Source of the DNA: MH13 sp042140245 | Lineage (GTDB): Bacteria; Pseudomonadota; Alphaproteobacteria; Rhizobiales; MH13 | Assembly (NCBI RefSeq): GCF_042140245.1 | Contig: NZ_CP159483.1 | Span: forward strand, 992,001 to 1,056,000 | Length of the DNA stretch: 64,000 nucleotides | Reading direction: 5' to 3' | Shown: positions 17,673 to 26,693 of the stretch, in pieces | Position numbering within the stretch: the first letter of the stretch is position 1 | Layout: each line of letters starts with the position of its first letter | Notes under the pieces: generated by a model | What the model was told of the DNA's origin: nothing | The model's database searches: none | Seen by the model: the letters and a program-made list of their open reading frames with translations, nothing else | Made by a program: the position numbers and the translations under genes

Positions 17673-18668
17673 TTATGCCCCAGCAGTGTTGCGACCGGCC
17701 ATTCTGGTTTCCCAGGCATAGGCATGGCCAACAATGACATCCAAATCATCATAGGCTGGCACCCAGCCCAACTCAGCACGCGCGCGGTCAGCAATCGCCA
17801 CCAGTGTGGCTGGATCGCCAGCACGGCGACCGGTTTCGCGAGCCTCAAAATCAACGCCAGACACACGCCTTACCGCATCCACAACTTGGCGCACCGAATA
17901 GCCACGTCCATAGCCGCAGTTCATCACCTGGCTGTCACCACCGGCGCGCAGCCGATCAAGCGCAAGAACATGGGCGGCAATAAGATCACTGACGTGAATG
18001 TAGTCACGCACGCCCGTGCCATCGTCGGTGTCATAGTCAGTGCCATAGATTTCCATATGGCTGCGCTGGCCCAGCGCGGCCTGACTTGCCACTTTGATGA
18101 GGTGGGTGGCGCGCGGCGAGCTTTGGCCGGTGCGCCCGTCAGGATCAGCGCCAGCGACATTGAAGTAGCGTAGCGCCGTATAGGCAAAATCATGAGCGTG
18201 TGCGGAGTCGGCCAGCATCATTTCTGTCATCAGTTTCGATGACCCGTATGGCGAAATCGGTACGGTTGCTGCCTCTTCGGCGATCATGGCTTGATCTGGC
18301 ATGCCGTAAACCGCGGCGGTGGAAGAGAAGATGAAGTGCTTCACACCGCAATTGACCGCAGCGGCCATCAGTGACCGTGATTTCACCGTGTTGTTGGCAT
18401 AGTAGCCCAGTGGATCGGCCACAGAGTCCGGCACCACAATGGAACCTGCAAAGTGCACCACAGCGTTGACATCATGATCGCGCATGACGCGCTCAATCAA
18501 GATCTGATCACCGATGTCACCGATCACCAGCCTCACATCATCTGGCAAGTTCGGGCGGTAGCCGGTTGTCATGTTGTCGACAACCACCAGTGGCTCGCTG
18601 CGATCGGCCAGAGCGTGCACCATATGCGAGCCGATATACCCGGCCCCACCGGTTACAAGAACAGTCAT
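17673..18668 (-). CDS. galE: UDP-glucose 4-epimerase
   Basis: This is a 331-residue extended SDR enzyme interconverting UDP-glucose and UDP-galactose. The NAD-binding motif is at the very start (VTGGAGYIGSH), with DNMTTGYR and FSSTAAVYG (catalytic Ser/Thr region), SPYGSSK (the YxxxK catalytic pair, about 147-151), an ALRYFNVAGAD block and RDYIHV. Length is usual. It is divergent from galU, 137 bp away, so the two supply UDP-sugars for cell-surface polysaccharide. Confidence 0.94.
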   Translation of the reverse strand: MTVLVTGGAGYIGSHMVHALADRSEPLVVVDNMTTGYRPNLPDDVRLVIGDIGDQILIERVMRDHDVNAVVHFAGSIVVPDSVADPLGYYANNTVKSRSLMAAAVNCGVKHFIFSSTAAVYGMPDQAMIAEEAATVPISPYGSSKLMTEMMLADSAHAHDFAYTALRYFNVAGADPDGRTGQSSPRATHLIKVASQAALGQRSHMEIYGTDYDTDDGTGVRDYIHVSDLIAAHVLALDRLRAGGDSQVMNCGYGRGYSVRQVVDAVRRVSGVDFEARETGRRAGDPATLVAIADRARAELGWVPAYDDLDVIVGHAYAWETRMAGRNTAGA

Positions 18669-18805
18669 GACAGCACACTCATTGAATCGCTCACACTTGG
18701 TTCATTCCCTTGTGGAACCTTACCGGCCTCACAAGGTTTCCAAAGTCGGGCTTCATGCCCTAGGACTTCGCTCAACGATTCATGAAGACATAAGGTAAAT
18801 GAAGC

Positions 18806-19687
18806 ATGACGCGGCGCATTCGTAAGGCTGTTTTTCCGGTTGCTGGACTCGGCACCCGCTTCCTTCCTGCCACCAAGGCAATGCCTAAGGAGATGCTGAC
18901 CGTCGTTGATCGCCCGGTCATTCAATATGTGTTTGAGGAAGCCCGTGAGGCTGGGATCGAGCATTTCATCTTTGTCACGGGGCGCAACAAGTCCGTCATC
19001 GAGGATCATTTCGACGTGCAGGTGGAGTTGCGTGACACGCTTGCCAAGCGCGGCAAGTTTGCTGAGTTGGAGGCTCTGGATGGCCAGATGCCGGAAGCTG
19101 GCAGTGTCAGCTATACCCGCCAACAGGAGCCGCTCGGCCTTGGTCACGCGATCTGGTGCGCCCGTGAAATGGTGGGCGATGAACCCTTTGCGGTGCTTTT
19201 GCCGGATATGATCATGCAGGCACCGAAGGGCTGCCTTTCCCAGATGATGGATGTCTACGCCAAGACCGGAGGCAACATCGTCTCGGTGGAAGAGTGTGCG
19301 CCGGAGGAAACCTCAAAATACGGCATCGTCGGCAAAGGTGATGACGTGCCCAACGGCTTTGAGGTGACGGCCATGGTGGAGAAACCAGCGCCTGGCACAG
19401 CTCCTTCCAATTTCTACATCTCTGGACGCTATATTTTGCAGCCTGAGGTGATGAGCATTCTGGAAAACCAGGCGGCTGGAGCTGGAGGAGAGATTCAGCT
19501 CACCGATGCGATGCTCACGCTGCATGAAAAGAGCCCCTTCTTTGCCATGCCGTTCACTGGGTCAACGTATGACTGTGGCGCCAAGTCGGGCTTTTTGGCT
19601 GCCAACGTCGCGTTCGCTCTGTCGCGACCTGACATCGCACCTGGCTTCCAGGAAGCTCTGCGAGATATCATTTCAAGACGGGCTTAG
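18806..19687 (+). CDS. galU: UTP-glucose-1-phosphate uridylyltransferase
   Basis: This 293-residue nucleotidyltransferase makes UDP-glucose from UTP and glucose-1-phosphate. The signature VFPVAGLGTRFLPATKAMPKEML (about residues 9-31) is complete, followed by ITFVTGR-like HFIFVTGRNK, RQQEPLGLGHA and FAVLLPDMI (metal-binding Asp), and EKPAPG in the sugar-binding part. Length is usual for bacterial GalU. It converges with the DMT transporter gene 21 bp downstream. Confidence 0.95.
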   Translation: MTRRIRKAVFPVAGLGTRFLPATKAMPKEMLTVVDRPVIQYVFEEAREAGIEHFIFVTGRNKSVIEDHFDVQVELRDTLAKRGKFAELEALDGQMPEAGSVSYTRQQEPLGLGHAIWCAREMVGDEPFAVLLPDMIMQAPKGCLSQMMDVYAKTGGNIVSVEECAPEETSKYGIVGKGDDVPNGFEVTAMVEKPAPGTAPSNFYISGRYILQPEVMSILENQAAGAGGEIQLTDAMLTLHEKSPFFAMPFTGSTYDCGAKSGFLAANVAFALSRPDIAPGFQEALRDIISRRA

Positions 19688-19708
19688 ACAACTACGCGGC
19701 GCGCTCGG

Positions 19709-20659
19709 CTAAACGCTCTTCACCACGCGCAGCTTCTGCTCCCGATAGAGCGTGAAGAGACCTGCGCCGATGACCAGTGTGGCGCCGATGATCATCCAGA
19801 TATCCGGCACTTCGCCAAAGAAGAGATAGGCCAGGATCAGCGCGGCAACGAGGCGTGTGTAGCGGTACGGCGCGACCACGGATAGTTCGCCCATACGGGT
19901 TGAGAGTGTGATGGCGTAGTAGGCTGCCATGCCAAAAAATCCGCCGCCGACAATGTAGGACCAGGCCAGCGGTGAAATGCCAGTTAGCAGCGGTTCGCTT
20001 TCCATCACCCAATGCATGCCAAGCCCGGTAGGGATCAACAGTGCGGCCACCATGGTGACGATGGAAAAGGTGGAAAAGCGTGCCTGCATCCGGCGCGCGG
20101 CGATATCACGGATCGCCAGGCCAAGCACGGCAAGCAGCGCCCATATGGTGTTGATGTCGTACCCGCTTGTGCCCGGCCGAATGATGATCATCACGCCGAA
20201 AAAACCAACCAAGATCGCACTCCAACGCCGCCAGCCGACAGCCTCACGCAGGATCAGTGCTGCGCCCAGCGTCACCACCAGCGGCAGCACTTGTAAGATT
20301 GCGGCAACATTGGAGAGAGGCATCAGTGTAAGCGCCGTGACGATGGCGCCAGCAGCGAGCAGATCGCCAAAGGTGCGCCAGGCAATGGCCTTGTCCTTCA
20401 GCATTGCAAGAACGAAGGCAGGCGTCATTCGATTGCCTTCGCGCCACATCAAGGCGCCATAAACCACCGTGCCGAGTACACCCTTGATGATGAGAATTTC
20501 TCCTGGAGAGGCAGAGCTCTCACCCAAATTCCCTGCTGCTTTGATGGCTGCATCGTCGAAGGCAAACAGCACCATGGAAAGCGCCATCAAGATGATGGCT
20601 TTGATGTTGTCGCCGGACTGATCGGGTTGCGCGGATGAGGGGGGTGGCAGGTTGGTCAA
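19709..20659 (-). CDS. EamA/DMT family membrane transporter
   Basis: This 316-residue protein has about ten hydrophobic helices in two EamA repeats (for example IILMALSMVLFAFDDAAIKAAG, FGDLLAAGAIVTALTLM and TLVIGAGLFTLY). The first repeat ends near VGWRRWSAILVGFFGVMIII and the second begins near INTIWALLAVLGLAIRD. DMT exporters move amino acids or other small metabolites across the inner membrane; the substrate cannot be told. The gene begins one base after metW ends and may be the last gene of a metX-metW-DMT operon, which makes a sulfur amino-acid exporter conceivable but unproven. Confidence 0.85.
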   Translation of the reverse strand: MTNLPPPSSAQPDQSGDNIKAIILMALSMVLFAFDDAAIKAAGNLGESSASPGEILIIKGVLGTVVYGALMWREGNRMTPAFVLAMLKDKAIAWRTFGDLLAAGAIVTALTLMPLSNVAAILQVLPLVVTLGAALILREAVGWRRWSAILVGFFGVMIIIRPGTSGYDINTIWALLAVLGLAIRDIAARRMQARFSTFSIVTMVAALLIPTGLGMHWVMESEPLLTGISPLAWSYIVGGGFFGMAAYYAITLSTRMGELSVVAPYRYTRLVAALILAYLFFGEVPDIWMIIGATLVIGAGLFTLYREQKLRVVKSV

Positions 20660-20660
20660 C

Positions 20661-21287
20661 CTAGGTCACGTTTTGATCGGATGTCAGCACGAAGATGCCT
20701 TGCGCTCCGATCAAGTTCCAAATGGCCCAGGGGGCACTGAGCGCCAGGCGCTGACCCTGTGCATTGAGAGCTGCGGAGTCCTCGACGGTGGCATTCACTT
20801 CTTCTGCGAGATTGAGAAAATCACGCAGCGTGCAGAAGTGGATGTTGGGCGTGTCATACCACGAGTAAGGCAGTGATTTTGTGACAGGCATGCGACCTTG
20901 GATCAAAAGGTGCAGCCGAGCACGCCAATTGCCGAAATTGGGTATTGTCACGATCACGCGCTTGCCAATGCGCAGCAGCTCTTGCAGCACTTTCTTGGGC
21001 GCTTGTGTGGCCTGCAAGGTTTGCGACAAGATCACCACATCGAACGAGCCATCGGGATAGGTGGCAAGGTCGGTGTCGGCATCGCCCTGCACAACCGAGA
21101 GCCCCCGTGCCACGGCCTCGTTCACGCCGTCTTGGGAGAGTTCCAGGCCGCGACCATCGATGTTCTTTTTGGCCTCAAGCAGCGCTAACAGTGTGCCATC
21201 ACCACAGCCTACATCAAGCACGCGTGCGCCTTCGGGCACGAACCTTTCAATGATGGCATAGTCAACGCGGCTATCTGGCACCGTCAT
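20661..21287 (-). CDS. metW: Methionine biosynthesis protein MetW
   Basis: This 208-residue class-I methyltransferase-fold protein has the SAM motif RVLDVGCGDGTLLALL near residue 20, then GLELSQDGVNEAV, FDVVILSQTLQATQAP and KRVIVTIPNFGNWRARL. The last block is highly characteristic of MetW. MetW is known to act with MetX; in MetX-type bacteria the pair is needed for homoserine acylation. Its start codon overlaps the metX stop by 4 bp (ATGA), so translation is coupled. Confidence 0.93.
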   Translation of the reverse strand: MTVPDSRVDYAIIERFVPEGARVLDVGCGDGTLLALLEAKKNIDGRGLELSQDGVNEAVARGLSVVQGDADTDLATYPDGSFDVVILSQTLQATQAPKKVLQELLRIGKRVIVTIPNFGNWRARLHLLIQGRMPVTKSLPYSWYDTPNIHFCTLRDFLNLAEEVNATVEDSAALNAQGQRLALSAPWAIWNLIGAQGIFVLTSDQNVT

Positions 21288-22438
21288 GATGGAATGCCTT
21301 CACGATCGGCAACACTGGACAGAAACGCGTGCACGGTGGCGAAAAGCTCCGGTTCATCAAGCAGAAATGCATCATGGCCGCGGCTTGACTCAATTTCGAC
21401 GAACGAGACTTTCGCCGTGGTTGCGTTGAGCGCGTGTACGATGGCGCGGCTTTCGGAGGTTGGAAACAGCCAATCAGACGTGAAGGAGATCACGCAAAAG
21501 CGCGTCGTTGCGCCTGAAAAAGCGTTGGCGAGCACACCATCATGGTCGGCGGCGAGATCGAAATAGTCCATTGCACGCGTGACATAGAGATATGAGTTCG
21601 CGTCAAAACGATCGACGAACGTCATGCCCTGGTGGCGCAAATAGCTTTCAATTTGAAAATCAGCATCAAACCCAAAGGAAATGTTTGAGCGATCCTGCAG
21701 GCTGCGGCCGAATTTACCCTGCAAGGCTTCATCGGACATGTAGGTGATGTGTGCACCCATGCGCGCAACTGCCAACCCTTTGGTCGGGCGCGTGCCCTGT
21801 TGGGCATATTTGCCGCCATGCCAGTCTGGATCGGCCATCACCGCCTGGCGCCCAACCTCGTGGAAAGCGATGTTCTGGCTGGAGTGCTTGGCGGCGGTTG
21901 CGATGGGAATGGCGCTTGTCACGCGCTGCGGATAGCGCGCTGCCCACTGCAGCACCTGCATGCCACCCATGGAGCCACCGACGACAGAAAGAAGCGTGTC
22001 GATTCCAAGATGGTCGATCAGTTTGGCCTGCGCATCCACCATGTCTGCGATGGTGACGAGCGGAAAGGACAGCCCGTAAATCTCACCCGTTTTGGGGTCC
22101 GGTGAGCTTGGCCCGGTGGAGCCCATACAGCCGCCAAGCACGTTGGCGCAAATGAGAAAATAGCGGTTGGTATCGAGCGGCTTTCCAGGTCCAGCCAATG
22201 TCTCCCACCAGCCGCCTTTGCCGGTTACGGGGTGCGTCCCGATCATATGTTGATCACCGGTCAACGCGTGGCAGACAAGAATCGCGTTCGACTTGTCCGC
22301 GTTTAGCGTGCCGTAGGTCGTGTAGGCGATCTGACACCGATCCAACGTTTCACCAGAGGCCAGCACGAAGGGTTCGGTCACCTCAAACAGGGTGCCGGAT
22401 GCCGTGGTGGTATTGGGATCAGTCGTTGGGGCGGTCAT
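21284..22438 (-). CDS. metX: Homoserine O-acyltransferase (MetX family)
   Basis: This 384-residue alpha/beta-hydrolase acyltransferase activates homoserine for methionine synthesis. Visible parts are the N-terminal ILVCHALTGDQHMIG, GGCMGSTGPSS, the nucleophile elbow SVVGGSMGGMQVLQW (Ser about residue 158), SDWLFPTSESRAIV (catalytic Asp) and SSRGHDAFL (catalytic His). Many MetX proteins use acetyl-CoA and some use succinyl-CoA; this cannot be decided by eye. It is the first gene of metX-metW and divergent from the chorismate mutase gene across a region with an 11-bp dyad. Confidence 0.93.
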   Translation of the reverse strand: MTAPTTDPNTTTASGTLFEVTEPFVLASGETLDRCQIAYTTYGTLNADKSNAILVCHALTGDQHMIGTHPVTGKGGWWETLAGPGKPLDTNRYFLICANVLGGCMGSTGPSSPDPKTGEIYGLSFPLVTIADMVDAQAKLIDHLGIDTLLSVVGGSMGGMQVLQWAARYPQRVTSAIPIATAAKHSSQNIAFHEVGRQAVMADPDWHGGKYAQQGTRPTKGLAVARMGAHITYMSDEALQGKFGRSLQDRSNISFGFDADFQIESYLRHQGMTFVDRFDANSYLYVTRAMDYFDLAADHDGVLANAFSGATTRFCVISFTSDWLFPTSESRAIVHALNATTAKVSFVEIESSRGHDAFLLDEPELFATVHAFLSSVADREGIPS

Positions 22439-22482
22439 AAGCTCTTAAAGGGATCGAACATGGGTCGAGCGATGTTCCCTAA

Positions 22483-22558
22483 ACCCTTTACTGGACACAG
22501 GAAAGAGGTGCCAGGCACGCAACATGGTTGGCGTTTGACGCTGAGCGCAGTAAAGGGT
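22483..22558. promoter_or_regulatory. 11-bp perfect inverted repeat spanning the metX / chorismate mutase leader
   Basis: ACCCTTTACTG (22483-22493) is exactly complementary to CAGTAAAGGGT (22548-22558), 54 bases apart, with an inner palindrome GTGCCAGGCAC (22508-22518). The right arm contains the AAAGGG ribosome-binding site of the rightward gene (ATG 22564), so a folded transcript would bury it. It may instead be a two-site DNA operator between the divergent genes. Confidence 0.6.
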
Positions 22559-22563
22559 GGGCG

Positions 22564-23382
22564 ATGCAAGACCGCGCCCCACATACGCACGAAGCCGCAC
22601 GGCCAACGACCTTGGCTGAGGTTCGCGAGGAAATCGACCGGATCGATGCGGCGATGCATGCGCTGCTGATTGAACGGAGCGCGGTGATTTCTGACCTCAT
22701 TGCCATCAAGAAAGTTCAGCCAGTGCAGGCTGGTGATGATCCGGCACGGCGTACATCGGCCTTTCGCCCCGCCCGTGAAGCGTCAATGATGCGCGAGATG
22801 GTCGAACGTCATACGGGGCTCTTGCCGCTTGATACTGTAGAAAGCATCTGGCGGGTGATCATCTCCACCTTCACCTACGTTCAGGCGCCCTATGATGTGA
22901 TCTATGCCCGTGGCGGCGACGGGCTTTCCATGCGTGATGTTGCCCGGTTTCACTTCGGCTATACGGTGCCCATTGTAGCGGTGGATGAGCCTGGTGAGGT
23001 TTTGGAGCGTGTCGGCACCCGTGGTGATGCTCTGGGCGTGATCCCGCTTTCAAGCCATGGTGCCTGGTGGCGCGCGTTGGAGGCCAGTGATGCCCCCAAT
23101 GTTATTGCACGTTTGCCCTTTGTGGAGCGGTCTGACCATCCCGCCGGCATGCCTTGCCTGCTGGTTGCCAATGCGCCGATTGATCGGGAAGTGATGGCGG
23201 CGACGGTGCTTTCTGTCGAACTGCGAGACGGTGATAACTTGCCTGACGGCGTGAATATCTTGGCACGAGACGATATGCGCGTTTTGGTTAGCGCTGACAC
23301 GGACGAGGCGTTGGCGGCGATGCAGGCGGTTTCCCCTACGGCTGTCATTGTTGGTAGCCATGCACCGGTGTTTCGCCCTTAG
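22564..23382 (+). CDS. Chorismate mutase (AroQ domain) with C-terminal extension
   Basis: The ATG at 22564, six bases after AAAGGGT, gives 272 residues. Residues about 14-100 form an AroQ-type chorismate mutase helix bundle: LAEVREEIDRIDAAMHALLIER, AVISDLIAIKK, ARREASMMREMV (here PAREASMM) and VESIWRVII. The remaining ~170 residues resemble a periplasmic-binding-like fold, as in prephenate dehydratases, but I see no clear dehydratase motif. Rhizobial chorismate mutases of similar length occur just before hisC and tyrC. It makes prephenate for tyrosine and phenylalanine. Upstream in-frame Met at 22528 is less likely. Confidence 0.82.
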   Translation: MQDRAPHTHEAARPTTLAEVREEIDRIDAAMHALLIERSAVISDLIAIKKVQPVQAGDDPARRTSAFRPAREASMMREMVERHTGLLPLDTVESIWRVIISTFTYVQAPYDVIYARGGDGLSMRDVARFHFGYTVPIVAVDEPGEVLERVGTRGDALGVIPLSSHGAWWRALEASDAPNVIARLPFVERSDHPAGMPCLLVANAPIDREVMAATVLSVELRDGDNLPDGVNILARDDMRVLVSADTDEALAAMQAVSPTAVIVGSHAPVFRP

Positions 23383-23445
23383 ACGCTGATTGCAAAAGCC
23401 TTGAGAACCCTGCACAAGCTCAAGCTTATCGATCCAAAAGTTTGA

Positions 23446-24570
23446 ATGATGATGCGTACAACTCCACCCCACCCAAAGCCCCGCAAGGGCGTTCTTGATA
23501 TTGCTGCCTACGTGCCTGGCCGCAGCAAAGCTGTGCCAGGCGTTAAATTGCACAAACTGTCTTCCAACGAGACGCCACTAGGCCCAAGCCCAAAGGCGAT
23601 TGAAGCCTTTCACAGCGTCGCCGATGATTTGGCCGGCTATCCTGACGGCTCGGCACTTGAGTTGCGCGAAGCGATCGCCAAACGTCATGGCATCGCAGCG
23701 GACCGGATTGTTTGTGGCAATGGGTCAGACGAACTGCTCGCCTTGCTGGCGCAAACCTATCTCTCCGCTGGTGATGAGACAGTTTTCTCTGAACACGGGT
23801 TTTTGGTTTATCCAATTGCAACCAAGGCTGCTGGCGCGAGCCCGGTTGAGGTGAAAGACACTGATCTGACCGCTGATGTGGATGCGTTTTTGGCCGCTGT
23901 TACCGAACGCACGAAAATCGTGTTCTTGGCCAACCCCAATAACCCGACCGGCACCTATATGCCCTTTTCTGAGGTGCGGCGGCTGCATGCCGGTTTGCCG
24001 AACCACGTGCTGCTGGTGCTCGATGCAGCCTATGCTGAGTATGTGCGGCGCAACGATTATGAAAGCGGCATGGAGCTGGCGGCCACCGCACCCAATGTTG
24101 TCATGACTCGCACTTTTTCAAAGATCTATGGTCTGGCCAAACTGCGCATTGGCTGGATGTACGGCCCTGCGCACGTGATTGATGCGGTGAACCGGGTGCG
24201 TGGACCGTTCAATATGACCGGTCCGGCCATTGCTGCCGGTGCCGCTGCGATGAGCGATGTTGGCTTTATCGAGCAGGCCGTGGCGCACAATGATCGCTGG
24301 TTGCCAAAGCTGACCGAGGCGTTTGAAGGCATTGGCCTTGGTGTGACGCCAAGTGTTGGCAATTTTCTGTTGGTCCATTTCCCTGGAACACAAGGCAAGA
24401 CCGCAGATGATGCCGACGCCTATCTTGTGGAGCGTGGTCTTGTGACCCGCAAAGTGGGCGCTTACAAACTGCCCAACGCACTGCGGATCACCATCGGTTC
24501 GGACGAAGCGAACGAACTGCTGATCGAGACACTGACCGAGTTTATGGCTCAAGCACCGGTTCCGTCGTGA
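23446..24570 (+). CDS. hisC: Histidinol-phosphate aminotransferase (class I/II)
   Basis: This 374-residue PLP aminotransferase has KLSSNETPLGPSPKA at the N-terminus, GNGSDELL (phosphate loop), ANPNNPTG, VLDAAYAEYV and TRTFSKIYGLAKLRIGW with the PLP lysine (about residue 225). It transfers the amino group between glutamate and imidazole-acetol phosphate. Its place between chorismate mutase and cyclohexadienyl dehydrogenase suggests it also acts as an aromatic aminotransferase (prephenate, phenylpyruvate), as HisC paralogues in this locus are thought to do. Three ATG codons in a row (23446-23454) leave the exact start open. The next start overlaps the stop as TGATG. Confidence 0.9.
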   Translation: MMMRTTPPHPKPRKGVLDIAAYVPGRSKAVPGVKLHKLSSNETPLGPSPKAIEAFHSVADDLAGYPDGSALELREAIAKRHGIAADRIVCGNGSDELLALLAQTYLSAGDETVFSEHGFLVYPIATKAAGASPVEVKDTDLTADVDAFLAAVTERTKIVFLANPNNPTGTYMPFSEVRRLHAGLPNHVLLVLDAAYAEYVRRNDYESGMELAATAPNVVMTRTFSKIYGLAKLRIGWMYGPAHVIDAVNRVRGPFNMTGPAIAAGAAAMSDVGFIEQAVAHNDRWLPKLTEAFEGIGLGVTPSVGNFLLVHFPGTQGKTADDADAYLVERGLVTRKVGAYKLPNALRITIGSDEANELLIETLTEFMAQAPVPS

Positions 24571-25532
24571 TGACCGTGACCTCGCCAACAGGGCTGCCCT
24601 ACGAGCGCGTTGCGATCATAGGGTCAGGCCTCATTGGGACGTCGCTGGCCCATGCGGTGCGGGTGCGCGACCCTGAATGCTTGCTGCAATTTGCTGATAC
24701 TGATCCACAAGCTGTTGAGGTGCTCGGCGAGCTTTTTCCCGACAGTTTGGCCACCACCGATCCTGCTCAAGCTGTTCGTGATGCTGACCTTGTCATGCTG
24801 TGCGTGCCGGTGGGCGCGGTTGGCGTGGTGAGTGGACAGATCGCTAAGCACGTGAAACCTGGTGCCACCGTCAGCGATGTCGGTTCGGTCAAGCGCTCTG
24901 TCATGGGAGCGATGCGCGATGCCTTTGGGCCTGATGTGCATGTGATCGCTGGCCATCCGGTTGCCGGCAGCGAGCAATCGGGTCCACGGGCGGGGTTCGC
25001 TGAGATGTTTGAGAACCGCTATGTGATCCTGACGCCCGGCGAAGACTTTAACATCGAAGCGCTGCAAGATCTCACGCGTTTCTGGCGCCGTCTGGGCGCG
25101 ATGGTTGAGGTGATGGAAGCTGAGCATCATGATCTGGTGCTCGCGATCACGTCGCATCTGCCACACCTGATCGCTTACACCATTGTTGGCACCGCGGACG
25201 ATTTGGAAAGCGTGACCAAGCAGGAAGTGATGAAATACTCGGCGGGTGGTTTTCGCGATTTCACCCGTATCGCCGCGTCTGACCCCGTTATGTGGCGGGA
25301 TGTTTTTCTCAACAACAAGCAGGCGGTGCTTGAGGTTCTTGGCCGGTTTTCAGAGGATTTGTCCGCCCTTCAGCGTGCCATTCGCTGGGAAGATGGCGAC
25401 AAGCTGGAAGACTGGTTTGCGCGCACCCGCGCTGTTCGCCAAGGTATTGTGGAGCTTGGGCAGGACACCGATGAGGTTGATTTTGGCCGCCGGTCCGCTG
25501 CACCCGTGCCCAAGCCTTATGGTGATGACTAA
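24570..25532 (+). CDS. tyrC: Cyclohexadienyl (prephenate/arogenate) dehydrogenase
   Basis: The ATG at 24570 shares its A with the hisC stop (TGATG). A GTG one codon earlier (24567) is an alternative. The 320-residue protein has the NAD motif VAIIGSGLIGTSLAHAV near residue 12, MLCVPVGAVGVV, SDVGSVKRSVM, GHPVAGSEQSG with the catalytic His, and ITSHLPHLIAY, the hallmark of TyrA/TyrC dehydrogenases. It oxidatively decarboxylates prephenate or arogenate on the way to tyrosine. Its 3' end overlaps the convergent DUF2125 gene by 4 bp. Confidence 0.93.
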   Translation: MTVTSPTGLPYERVAIIGSGLIGTSLAHAVRVRDPECLLQFADTDPQAVEVLGELFPDSLATTDPAQAVRDADLVMLCVPVGAVGVVSGQIAKHVKPGATVSDVGSVKRSVMGAMRDAFGPDVHVIAGHPVAGSEQSGPRAGFAEMFENRYVILTPGEDFNIEALQDLTRFWRRLGAMVEVMEAEHHDLVLAITSHLPHLIAYTIVGTADDLESVTKQEVMKYSAGGFRDFTRIAASDPVMWRDVFLNNKQAVLEVLGRFSEDLSALQRAIRWEDGDKLEDWFARTRAVRQGIVELGQDTDEVDFGRRSAAPVPKPYGDD

Positions 25533-26584
25533 AACCGTAGTGGCGGCAACACCCCTAGGGGTACTGGACCGATGCTGACTGTGCCTTGTGAGATGCGCAG
25601 TGGTAGCTCGACCGCGCGATCCTCACCAATCGTGGTTTGACGACCAAAGAGTGTAGCGCCTGCCGTGATGGCGCTGGCATTGTTGGAGGCATCAATGCCC
25701 ATAAGGTCGACCAAAGCGGCCACATCATTGGTGGCAATGGCACCGTCAAACCCGATCCGGCCATCGGTACCGATCACCGCATCGCCATCCAGATTGATGG
25801 CATGATCATCCAGTCGCAACCGAGTTGCCAAGGGCGTGATCCTGCCGGACTGCTCCACCCATGAGCGCAAGCCCTGTTGCAAAGAACGGGCGCGAACAGT
25901 TGCCAAGTCTTCCATCAGGGCTGTGATCGACATGTCGATCTGATCAACGCCGCCGAGAAACAGGCTTTCCAGACCAAACAGAACAAGTGCCACCTCCAAG
26001 TCGTTCTCGCTTGATGGTTGGGTTGTGGCGCTTCCTTCAACGGTGCCAACTGGCTGGCGGACATGCAGTTCGGCCTGGTTGCCGGATGCGATGGCTTGCG
26101 GTGCACCTTGAAGGGTTACCGAAAAAGGGTCGAGCACAGCGGACAGGCGCTCCAGCTGCAATGATGTGTTGATGCGGATGCTTGCACGCAGAAGCTCGGC
26201 GGCAATGTCTGCGTCAAAGCCATCGGCAGATAGGCTGCGGAAGGGGCCTGTCCACTCGGCGATGGTGAAAAGCGGGTTCCAAACCGGCGAGACCGTGTTG
26301 AAGGCACCACCTGACACCTCTGCGCCACCCGCCATGGAAAGCGATAAGCTTGAGCAGCGCCACTCAAAGCGGGCTGGGAACCCGCCCAGGCTTTCATCAT
26401 TGCAGGTGAGTGTGACGCCCTCGCTTGCTAGCGCGGCGCGCCCTTCATCAATCGCTGAGCGGTAAATCTGCGCGCCGATGAACCATCCGGCGATAACCAA
26501 GACCACCAGCACGGCGATGAAGATCGCCATGAACTTGATTTTGCGACCAAAGGGACTGGCGCTTGCGGCTGGTGTTGCGCTCAT
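25529..26584 (-). CDS. DUF2125 domain membrane-anchored protein
   Basis: The ATG at 26584 gives 351 residues. There is a short cytosolic N-terminus, one membrane helix (FMAIFIAVLVVLVIAGWFIGAQIY, about 17-40), and then a periplasmic DUF2125 region beginning RSAIDEGRAALASEGVTLTCNDESLGGFPARFEW, the diagnostic start of that family. The rest is beta-rich with many Ser/Thr/Gly residues. The function is unknown; members are found in Alphaproteobacteria beside tyrC. An upstream in-frame extension to 26692 would put 36 odd residues before the helix and overlap the divergent gene at 26694. Confidence 0.85.
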   Translation of the reverse strand: MSATPAASASPFGRKIKFMAIFIAVLVVLVIAGWFIGAQIYRSAIDEGRAALASEGVTLTCNDESLGGFPARFEWRCSSLSLSMAGGAEVSGGAFNTVSPVWNPLFTIAEWTGPFRSLSADGFDADIAAELLRASIRINTSLQLERLSAVLDPFSVTLQGAPQAIASGNQAELHVRQPVGTVEGSATTQPSSENDLEVALVLFGLESLFLGGVDQIDMSITALMEDLATVRARSLQQGLRSWVEQSGRITPLATRLRLDDHAINLDGDAVIGTDGRIGFDGAIATNDVAALVDLMGIDASNNASAITAGATLFGRQTTIGEDRAVELPLRISQGTVSIGPVPLGVLPPLRF

Positions 26585-26693
26585 GGAGCAATCCTTGACG
26601 TCTGTGTTTTGGCGTTTTGGCCATGTGGCTTCTTCCACCATGCTCGGCGCTTGGTTACAAGCGCCTGATGGCCAAGTGAAGGAGAGCCGCACG

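Noticed and set aside
22439..22563. SAM-II riboswitch in front of metX
   Set aside because: The minus-strand leader lacks the SAM-II pseudoknot sequence (no GCTAAA-type segment in place). The 11-bp dyad is a different structure.
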